Of a stretch of 7,511 nucleotides of DNA, positions 1-5,470 are shown one piece after another (position 1 is the first letter of the stretch; every line of letters starts with the position of its first letter). The stretch is taken from contig CANGMU010000111.1 in assembly GCA_947454665.1 (NCBI GenBank), positions 1 to 7,511 of the forward strand, in the 5' to 3' direction. Source of the DNA: Pseudomonadota bacterium. GTDB lineage: Bacteria > Pseudomonadota > Gammaproteobacteria > Steroidobacterales > Steroidobacteraceae. The position numbers were made by a program, and so were the translations under genes. Under the pieces are notes generated by a model that ran no database searches, was not told the origin of the DNA, and was given only the letters and a program-made list of their open reading frames with translations.

Positions 1-470
1 CGCGAGTTCGTCATCGTGTTGATGATCGAGACCTGGCCATCGACCAGCTGCGCCATGTCCTTGTCGCCGGTCGAGATGACGACCGGTTCGCCAGCGGCCG
101 CGGCGCGGCGCGCGAGCGTGCCGATCACGTCGTCGGCTTCCACGCCGGTGATGCGCAGCATCGGCAGGCCCAGCGCCTGCACGGCGTCGAGCAGGGGCTG
201 GATCTGCGAACGCAGGTCATCGGGCATCGGCGGGCGGTGCGCCTTGTACTCGGCGAAGAGGTCGTCGCGGAAGGTCTTGCCCGGCGCATCGAAGACCACG
301 ACCACGCGTGCATCGGCCTGCTCGCGCGCGAAACGCTGCAGCATGTTCAACACGCCGTACACGGCGCCCGTCGGTTCGCCGTGCGAGTTGGTCAGCGGCG
401 GCAGCGCATGGAAGGCGCGATAGAGATAGGACGATCCATCGACGAGGATCAGCGGGGCAGGCGCGTTCAA
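1..470 (-). CDS. polA: DNA polymerase I, N-terminal part (5'-3' exonuclease domain), cut by window edge
   Basis: DNA polymerase I fills gaps and removes RNA primers in replication and repair. Only the first 156 residues are here; the gene runs off the left edge. They form the start of the 5'-3' exonuclease (flap nuclease) domain and align without gaps to recalled E. coli Pol I: LILVDGSSYLYRAF (residues 7-20), VVFDAPGKTFRDDLF (58-72), GVEADDVIGTLA (109-120) and STGDKDMAQLV (133-143). The acidic metal ligands D11, D61, D113, D114, D136 and D138 match E. coli D13, D63, D115, D116, D138 and D140. The start is a TTG at 470-468 giving MNAPAPLILVDG; no in-frame ATG lies nearby upstream. This TTG overlaps the stop of the upstream lipoprotein gene as TTGA, which suggests translational coupling. 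Identification is near certain; the exact start is slightly less so. Confidence 0.96.
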   Translation of the reverse strand, partial: MNAPAPLILVDGSSYLYRAFHALPPLTNSHGEPTGAVYGVLNMLQRFAREQADARVVVVFDAPGKTFRDDLFAEYKAHRPPMPDDLRSQIQPLLDAVQALGLPMLRITGVEADDVIGTLARRAAAAGEPVVISTGDKDMAQLVDGQVSIINTMTNS

Positions 471-652
471 TGGATCTGCTTGCGCGGTTCGTTGCTGCGG
501 TCCGGCGTGACCGGCGCATCGGCGGTGGGTGTCGGCGTCACCTTCGCCGCGCCCTGGTCGGGCAGGTAAAGCGGACCTTTCTGTCCGCAGGCGGCCAGCC
601 ACAGGGCGCAGGCGAGGGGCGCGAGGCGCCGGAGGATGTGCCGGGGAGTCAT
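467..652 (-). CDS. lptM: LptM-type small outer-membrane lipoprotein (YifL family)
   Basis: This is a 61-residue lipoprotein. It has a basic N-terminus (RHILRR), a short hydrophobic stretch (residues 10-21) and a lipobox LAAC with the lipidated cysteine at 22. Residue 23 is Gly, not Asp, so outer-membrane sorting is expected. The mature start CGQKGPLYLP matches the conserved CGLKGPLYFP of E. coli LptM/YifL; the rest is a Pro/Thr/Asp-rich tail with no clear fold. In E. coli, LptM binds the LPS translocon protein LptD and helps its oxidative assembly; the same role is inferred here. The gene starts with ATG at 652 behind only a weak ribosome site and its TGA stop overlaps the TTG start of polA. 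In enterobacteria the gene sits beside dapF, so the polA linkage differs. The family call rests on one short motif plus length and the lipoprotein signal. Confidence 0.85.
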   Translation of the reverse strand: MTPRHILRRLAPLACALWLAACGQKGPLYLPDQGAAKVTPTPTADAPVTPDRSNEPRKQIH

Positions 653-711
653 CGTCCGATGATAGCCGCTCGGTCGGCGTGACGCGCAGCGCAGGCGTTA
701 CCCTAGGGACC
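653..711. promoter_or_regulatory. Divergent intergenic region between lptM-polA and the P450 gene
   Basis: This 59-bp gap is the only place for promoters of the two divergent units. Reading leftward, TATCAT (664-659) resembles a -10 box, but it lies so close to the lptM ATG at 652 that a transcript from it would be nearly leaderless, and no good -35 box sits 16-18 bp upstream. Two small symmetric elements are visible: GCGTGACGC (677-685), a 4-1-4 inverted repeat, and the perfect palindrome CCCTAGGG (701-708) next to the P450 start. Either could be an operator, but short palindromes are common in GC-rich DNA. That promoters lie here follows from gene layout; the individual boxes are weak guesses. 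Confidence 0.35.
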
Positions 712-1911
712 ATGATCTCCGCTGACATCCCTCATCTCGACATCGACCCTTATGACCCGGCCGTGATGGCCGATCCTTATGCGATGCAAGCCCGCCTGCG
801 CGCGGCGGGGCCCGTGGTCTGGCTCGAGCAATACGGTGTGTATTACGTGACCGGCCATGCGCTGGCGCGGCAGGTGCTGTTCGATCCGACGACCTTCAGC
901 TCCGCACACGGCATCGGCCTCGTGGGCTATGCCACGGGGCTGACCAGCACGACGCCGAGCCCGCTGCTGGAAACGGACCCGCCCGAACACGACCGCTTCA
1001 AGAAGGTCATGTTGCGGCTCGTGGGGCCGGCCACGCTGAATCGCATGCGCGCGCGTTTCGAGCCGGTGGCCGAAGCGCTCGTGGAAGCGCTGGTGGCCCG
1101 CGGGCGGTTCGATGCAGCGACCGAGCTCGTGACGGCCTTCGTGCTCGATGTCATCGCCGATACGGTGGGCCTGCCGCAGGCCGATCGCTGGCAGCTGCTG
1201 GTCTTCGGCGAGCTGGCGCTGGTCTCGTCCGGGCCGCGCAACGCAAGCTTCGATGCCGCCGTGGCTGCCGTGAAGCAGCACGACACCATGGCCTGGGTGC
1301 AGCAGGCCACGGATCGGGCGAACCTGTCACCCGATGGCCTGGGCGCCGCGCTGTTCGCCGCGGCCGATGCGGGCGAGATCACGTCCGCCGAGGCACAGCG
1401 CCTGGTGCGCATCTTCCCGACGGCGGCCGTGGATTCGACGATCACCACGCTCGTGAATGGCCTGCACGTGCTGGCCGCCCGACCGGACCAGTGGCAGCTG
1501 CTGCATGCCCATCCGGAATGTGCGCGCGATGCCTTCGAGGAGATGCTGCGCCACAGCCTTTCCGTGCAGACCGTGTTCCGACAGGCGACGCGCGACGTGA
1601 AGCTGGGTGCGGCGCAGGTGAAGGCGGGGCAGCGCGTTGGCGTCTGCCTGGCTGCGGCGAACCGCGATCCGGCGAAGTGGCCCGAACCGGACCGCTATGA
1701 ACTGCTGCGCAAACCGGTGGGGCACCTGGGCTTCGGCGGCGGCGTGCATGCCTGCCTCGGGCAGATGATCGCGCGGCTCGAAGCCGAGCTGCTGCTCAAG
1801 GCGCTGGCGAAGCGCGTTTCAAACATCGAGCTGGATGGCGAACCCGTCAAGCGCGTGAACAACGCGCTGACGAGCTATGCGTCCTTGCCGGTGCGGGTCA
1901 CCAGCGGCTGA
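712..1911 (+). CDS. Cytochrome P450, CYP199-like (class I bacterial)
   Basis: A soluble 399-residue heme monooxygenase, normal bacterial P450 length, without membrane anchor or fused reductase. The heme-binding loop FGGGVHACLG is at 341-350 with thiolate ligand Cys348, the K-helix ExxR is E277-R280, and the I-helix segment is AAVDST (238-243). Its start (IPHLDIDP), middle (AGPVVWL, DPTTFSS, LLETDPPEH) and end (VKRVNNALTSYASLPV) closely follow recalled CYP199A4, which O-demethylates 4-methoxybenzoate. However, Ser242 replaces the usual oxygen-activating Thr, and several recalled benzoate-contacting positions differ, so the substrate is open. Such P450s need a ferredoxin and a reductase; neither is in the window. 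I chose ATG 712 because the homology begins there; AGGGA (705-709) lies only 2 nt upstream, so the ribosome site is poor. GTG 679 is an alternative start. The 3' end overlaps the convergent membrane-protein gene. Confidence 0.93.
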   Translation: MISADIPHLDIDPYDPAVMADPYAMQARLRAAGPVVWLEQYGVYYVTGHALARQVLFDPTTFSSAHGIGLVGYATGLTSTTPSPLLETDPPEHDRFKKVMLRLVGPATLNRMRARFEPVAEALVEALVARGRFDAATELVTAFVLDVIADTVGLPQADRWQLLVFGELALVSSGPRNASFDAAVAAVKQHDTMAWVQQATDRANLSPDGLGAALFAAADAGEITSAEAQRLVRIFPTAAVDSTITTLVNGLHVLAARPDQWQLLHAHPECARDAFEEMLRHSLSVQTVFRQATRDVKLGAAQVKAGQRVGVCLAAANRDPAKWPEPDRYELLRKPVGHLGFGGGVHACLGQMIARLEAELLLKALAKRVSNIELDGEPVKRVNNALTSYASLPVRVTSG

Positions 1912-2306
1912 TTTCTTTGCAGGGCGTGCAGGCCGCGCCCGATGCGCCACGCCGCCCACAGCACGATCAGCGCATAGGCCCAGCCGAGCAGCGGCAGACC
2001 GATGAAGAGCAGCGGTCCCAGCAGCAGGGTGGCGACACCCCACGCCCCCAGCACCCACCAGAAGGTCCTCGACTGCCATCTGATGTGCGCAGCCAGTGGC
2101 GAATCGCCAAGCGTCTCGAGCTTTGAACGCAGGACGAGCCACATCGCGCCGGCCGGCAATGCCGTCGCCGCACCGGGCAGGGTTTCTCTGTCCCCGAACA
2201 GGGCGAGCAGGATCGACAGGATCTGCAGGCCATAGCCCACCTGCACCAGCCGGCGCAGGCGGGATTCGCCGTCGGGATCGTCAGCCCTTGAAGCGGGCGC
2301 CGACAC
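1875..2306 (-). CDS. Small integral membrane protein of unknown function (COG3671/DUF4870-like)
   Basis: This 143-residue protein has a charged soluble N-terminus (1-20) and hydrophobic segments at about 22-38, 46-60, 82-102 and 104-122, so three or four membrane helices. Between them lies HIRWQSRTFWW (74-84), and the last helix is followed by a basic stretch RIGRGLHALQ. A His-x-x-x-Gln-x-Arg-Thr-Phe-Trp motif before paired helices is what I recall from a small uncharacterised membrane family (COG3671/DUF4870-like); no function is established for it. It is the last gene of the arginine operon: the ATG at 2306 lies inside argH (26-bp overlap), which suggests coupled translation. Its TAG stop lies 37 bp inside the convergent P450 gene. 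Coding status is supported by the membrane pattern and the motif. An arginine-related role such as transport is only suggested by position. Confidence 0.75.
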   Translation of the reverse strand: MSAPASRADDPDGESRLRRLVQVGYGLQILSILLALFGDRETLPGAATALPAGAMWLVLRSKLETLGDSPLAAHIRWQSRTFWWVLGAWGVATLLLGPLLFIGLPLLGWAYALIVLWAAWRIGRGLHALQRNQPLVTRTGKDA

Positions 2307-3465
2307 GGCGATAGGCCTCCCGGAACGGGATGCCCTCGCTCTTCACGAGCGCATAGGCCTCGTCCGCCGCGCGGATCGACGGGTCGAGCGTGATGCGCTC
2401 CGGGTTGAAGGCCACGGCCGGCAGGGCGGCCGCGACGATGTCGAGCGCCTGGTGGCAGAGGTCGATGCCGCGGAACAGCGGCGCCTTCAGCAGCTGCAGG
2501 TCGCGCTGGTAGCCCGACGGCAGCTTCGCGAAGATGCCGAGCGCTTCCATCAGGCAACCATGCGCCGAGGCCGTACGCCCGCGCACCAGTTCGAAGACGT
2601 CCGGGTTGCGCTTCTGCGGCATGATCGAAGAACCGGTCGTGAAGGCATCTGGCAACTTCACGAACGCGAACTCCTGCGTATAGAACAGCAGCAGGTCGCT
2701 CGACAGGCGCCCCAGGTCCTGCATCGTCAGCGCGATCTCGAACAGCAGCTGCGATTCGGCCTTGCCACGCGAGATCTGCACACTGGTGACCGGCTCCTGC
2801 ACTTCGGCGAAGTCGAGCTTCGCGCGCGTGAGCTCGCGGTCGAGCCCGAGGCTCGGTGCGCCATAACCGGCTGCCGAACCCAGTGGGCTGCGGTCGATGC
2901 GGCGCAGGACGCCGCGCAGGCCGGTTGCGTCGTCACGGACCTCGGTGGCGAAGCCACCGGCCCACAGTGCAACCGAGCTCGGCATCGCCTGTTGCATGTG
3001 GGTGTAACCCGGCAGTGCGACATCCTTCTGCCGTTCGCCCAGCGCATCCAGTTCCGCGGCAACCTTGTCCGCGCCCTCGGCGAGCTGCACGGCGGCATCC
3101 CGCAGATAAAGGCGCAGCGCGGTGAGCACCTGGTCATTGCGCGAACGACCCAGGTGCACGCGGCCACCGGCTTCGCCGATGCGCGCCGTCAGGCGCTTCT
3201 CCAGCGCTGTCTGGCCGTCCTCGTCCTCGAGCGTGATCTTCCATTGCCCGGCGGCATGCTCGACGGCGATGTGGTTCAGGCCGTCGCGGATCGCCTCCAG
3301 GTCGGTGGCCTCGAGCAGGCCGCGCTCATGCAGCATCTCGGCATGCGCGATGGAGGCCTGCACGTCATAGCGCACCAGCCGTTCGTCGAGGCCATAGTCC
3401 TCGCCGGCGGTGAACTGCAGCACGCGCTCATCGAGCGGCGTGCCCTTGTCCCAGAGGCGTGACAC
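2281..3465 (-). CDS. argH: Argininosuccinate lyase, short form
   Basis: ArgH splits argininosuccinate into arginine and fumarate, the last step of arginine synthesis, as a cytoplasmic homotetramer. Family blocks are in order: HLGRSRNDQV (104-113), PGYTHMQQAMPSS (152-164) with catalytic His156, PLGSAAGYG (194-202) and the signature GSSIMPQKRNPD (278-289) carrying the catalytic serine loop. At 394 residues it is shorter than the usual 430-460: it stops soon after GIPFREAYRRVG, lacking about the last 50 residues of the C-terminal domain. I see no frameshift, since the next gene follows in another frame. The block that reads EDIHTANE in human/duck enzymes is EDGQTALE here, so the helper histidine is Gln85. 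The start is GTG at 3465, 3 bp after the argB stop, with a weak AAGG ribosome site inside argB. Confidence 0.95.
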   Translation of the reverse strand: MSRLWDKGTPLDERVLQFTAGEDYGLDERLVRYDVQASIAHAEMLHERGLLEATDLEAIRDGLNHIAVEHAAGQWKITLEDEDGQTALEKRLTARIGEAGGRVHLGRSRNDQVLTALRLYLRDAAVQLAEGADKVAAELDALGERQKDVALPGYTHMQQAMPSSVALWAGGFATEVRDDATGLRGVLRRIDRSPLGSAAGYGAPSLGLDRELTRAKLDFAEVQEPVTSVQISRGKAESQLLFEIALTMQDLGRLSSDLLLFYTQEFAFVKLPDAFTTGSSIMPQKRNPDVFELVRGRTASAHGCLMEALGIFAKLPSGYQRDLQLLKAPLFRGIDLCHQALDIVAAALPAVAFNPERITLDPSIRAADEAYALVKSEGIPFREAYRRVGARFKG

Positions 3466-3468
3466 GGC

Positions 3469-4401
3469 TTAAGCCTTGCCGGCCTGCTGCTCGGCAGCGG
3501 TCAGGCCTTTCACGTCCGCCACGATCATCGTGCCCGTGCCCTCGTTGGTGAAGACCTCGGCCAGGATGCTGTCCGGCGCGTCATACGAGATGACATGCAC
3601 GCGACGCACGCCGCCCTTGATCGCACTCTCGATGGCCTTGGCCTTGGGCAGCATGCCGTCCTTGATGGCGCCAGTCTTGCGCAGGTCGTCGAGGCCCTTG
3701 AGGTCGGTGAAGGAAATCACCGAGCGCGGGTCCTCCACGTTCTCGAGGATGCCCGGCGCGCCGGTGCAGAGGATCAGTTTCTCCGCATCCAGCGCCGCGC
3801 CGATCGCCGCGGCAACGGTGTCCGCGTTGATGTTGAGCAACGTGCCCGACTCGTCGGCCGACAGCGGGCTGACGACCGGCATCAGGCCGTTGTCCAGCAG
3901 CTTCCTGAGCACCGTGCCATCGACCAGGTCGATGTCACCGACGAAACCGTAATCGACCGTTTCGCCTTCGACGCTGACCGGCGGGCGCTTGTGCGCCTTG
4001 ATGAGGCCGGCATCGACGCCAGAGACGCCGACGGCTTCGATGTCGAGGTCGCGGCACATCGCCAGCAGCTTCGTGTTGATCAGGCCGTTCAGCACCATGG
4101 ACGTCGCGTCGATGGACTTCTCGTCCGTCACGCGGCGGCCCTGCACCATGCGCGTCGGCACGCCCATCGCTTCGGTGACCTGCGTCAGCTGCGGACCGCC
4201 GCCGTGGACCATGACCACGCGGATGCCGAGGTAATGCAGGATCGCGATCTGCTCGATCAGCGCGCGCGTCGCCACGGGGTCGCCGAACACGGCGCCACCG
4301 GCCTTCACGACGAAGGTCTTGCCCTTGTACAGGCGGATATAGGGCGCGGCGCTGCGCAGCGAGCGGATGACGGCGTTCTTTTCGGTGCTGTGGACGATCA
4401 T
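3469..4401 (-). CDS. argB: N-acylglutamate kinase (ArgB; N-acetyl- or N-succinylglutamate)
   Basis: ArgB phosphorylates the side-chain carboxylate of N-acylglutamate, the second and often feedback-controlled step. The 310 residues form an amino-acid kinase fold: VVKAGG (31-36) with phosphate-binding Lys33, VHGGGPQ (65-71), GRRVTD (88-93) with Arg90 at the substrate-carboxylate position, LNINADTVAAAIGAAL (189-204) with Asp194, DGMLPKAKA (248-256) with Lys253, and GTGTMIV near the end. A ~28-residue N-terminal extension (SLRSAAPYIRLYKGK) matches the extra N-helix of arginine-inhibited hexameric kinases that E. coli lacks, so feedback inhibition is likely. There is no fused acetyltransferase domain, unlike Xanthomonas NAGS/K. 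Arg89 replaces the usual Leu before Arg90, as I recall in Bacteroides ArgB. The ATG at 4401 has a clear GAAGG site (4413-4409) 7 nt upstream. Confidence 0.94.
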   Translation of the reverse strand: MIVHSTEKNAVIRSLRSAAPYIRLYKGKTFVVKAGGAVFGDPVATRALIEQIAILHYLGIRVVMVHGGGPQLTQVTEAMGVPTRMVQGRRVTDEKSIDATSMVLNGLINTKLLAMCRDLDIEAVGVSGVDAGLIKAHKRPPVSVEGETVDYGFVGDIDLVDGTVLRKLLDNGLMPVVSPLSADESGTLLNINADTVAAAIGAALDAEKLILCTGAPGILENVEDPRSVISFTDLKGLDDLRKTGAIKDGMLPKAKAIESAIKGGVRRVHVISYDAPDSILAEVFTNEGTGTMIVADVKGLTAAEQQAGKA

Positions 4402-4455
4402 GGGGGTGCCTTCGTTACCTCGTGGAGCGGACGTTCGGGAATCGGGTGGGGCCGG

Positions 4456-5454
4456 TCAGGCCAGCAGGAGTCGGTGCAACACGGCCATCTGGGCCGGCAT
4501 GCGGTTGTAGGCTTCGCGCAGCACGACGCTGCGGGGGCCGTCAAGCACGTGGTCGGCGATGGCGACATTGCGCCTTACCGGCAGGCAATGCATCACCTTG
4601 CAGTCGGCATCGGCCTTCGCGAACCAGCTTTCCTCGACCATCCAGTGGCCGAGCTTGGCGCGCAGCTGCGCATCGGCGGCCGCATCGCCGTAATGGCGCG
4701 TCGAGCCCCATTCCTTGGCGTACAGCACGGTCGCGCCCTTCATCGCGTCGTCGCGGTCCTCGGTTTCGCGCACCGAACCGCCCGAGGCGGCCGCCGCACG
4801 ACGGGCCTTGTCCATGATCGCATCCGGCAGCGCATAGCCATCCGGACGGTGCACGACGACTTCCATGCCGCGCATCGCGGCCATGTGCAGCGTCGCAGCC
4901 GGCACGGCCAGCGGCAGCGCGCGCGGGTGCTTCACCCAGGACAGCACGAACTTGCCGCGCTGGGGCACGTGCAGCTCGTCCATCGTCTTCCAGTCGGCCA
5001 GCGCCTGGCAGGGGTGGTTCACCGCGGATTCAAGGTTGATGAGCGGCTTCTGCACGAGGCGCGTGAACTCGTTGAACTGCGTCTCGGCAAGGTCCGCCTC
5101 GAGGTCCTTGCCGTCGGCAAAGGCGCGGATGCCCAGCGCGTCGCAGTAGGACGCGAGCACGGGGATGCCTTCGCGCACGTGCTCGGCGCGGTCGGCGTCC
5201 ATCACGGCGCCGAGGCGCGTCTCCAGCTGCCAGGTGCCCTGGCCCGGGGTGATGACGAAGCTGCTGCCGCCCAGGCGAGCCATGCCAGCCTGGAACGAGG
5301 ACAGCGTGCGCAGCGACGGGTTGAAGAACACGAGGCCGAGGATCTTGCCGGCCAGTGCCTGCGGCTCCGGTTTGTGCTCGAGCCGCTGTGCGAGCCCGAT
5401 GAGATCGAGCACCGCATCGCGTTCCAGATCAGCCAGGTCGAGGAAACGTTTCAA
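4456..5454 (-). CDS. argF': N-succinylornithine carbamoyltransferase-like (ArgF' family)
   Basis: A 332-residue transcarbamylase that moves a carbamoyl group onto an N-acylated ornithine. Carbamoyl-phosphate contacts are SLRT (47-50), Trp75 in GQGTWQLE, HPCQ (147-150) and HCLPVRR (289-295). It lacks the ornithine-enzyme layout and instead follows the AOTCase/SOTCase family, closest by eye to recalled Bacteroides fragilis N-succinylornithine transcarbamylase: MDADRAEHVREGIPV, SYCDALGIRAFA, HPRALPLAVP, MHCLPVRRN. The specificity position (Glu92 in the Xanthomonas acetyl enzyme, Pro90 in the Bacteroides succinyl enzyme) is Ala90. The carboxylated lysine 302 of Xanthomonas aligns with Ala298. Both favour succinylornithine; acetylornithine is the alternative. 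The start is TTG at 5454, with GAAGGGG (5470-5464) 9 nt upstream overlapping the argD stop. The open frame continues further upstream but through argD and without homology. Confidence 0.92.
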   Translation of the reverse strand: MKRFLDLADLERDAVLDLIGLAQRLEHKPEPQALAGKILGLVFFNPSLRTLSSFQAGMARLGGSSFVITPGQGTWQLETRLGAVMDADRAEHVREGIPVLASYCDALGIRAFADGKDLEADLAETQFNEFTRLVQKPLINLESAVNHPCQALADWKTMDELHVPQRGKFVLSWVKHPRALPLAVPAATLHMAAMRGMEVVVHRPDGYALPDAIMDKARRAAAASGGSVRETEDRDDAMKGATVLYAKEWGSTRHYGDAAADAQLRAKLGHWMVEESWFAKADADCKVMHCLPVRRNVAIADHVLDGPRSVVLREAYNRMPAQMAVLHRLLLA

Positions 5455-5463
5455 GATGGCGTG

Positions 5464-5470
5464 CCCCTTC
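5464..5470 (-). promoter_or_regulatory. Ribosome binding site deciding the TTG start of argF'
   Basis: GAAGGGG reads leftward from 5470 to 5464 and includes two bases of the argD stop codon. It lies 9 nt from the TTG at 5454, a normal spacing, and no ATG or GTG is available in frame before the conserved N-terminus. This supports the TTG as the true start and places re-initiation right at the end of argD. Confidence 0.65.

Noticed and set aside
529..711. A 61-residue N-terminal extension of the P450
   Set aside because: It overlaps lptM on the other strand, has no P450 homology, and the family N-terminus begins at the ATG at 712.
2281..2306. argH shortened by a frameshift or sequencing error
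   Set aside because: The frames downstream do not continue the ArgH C-terminal sequence; instead a plausible membrane protein begins there.
4402..4455. Possible attenuator or terminator in the 54-bp gap between argF' and argB
   Set aside because: No convincing stem-loop with a U-tract is visible; the gap holds a clear ribosome site for argB and nothing else recognisable.
4456..5454. Annotation as ordinary ornithine carbamoyltransferase (argF)
   Set aside because: The FFNPSLRT, GTWQLE, MDADxxEH and HCLPVRRN blocks are those of N-acylornithine transcarbamylases, and the ornithine-binding layout of true ArgF is absent.
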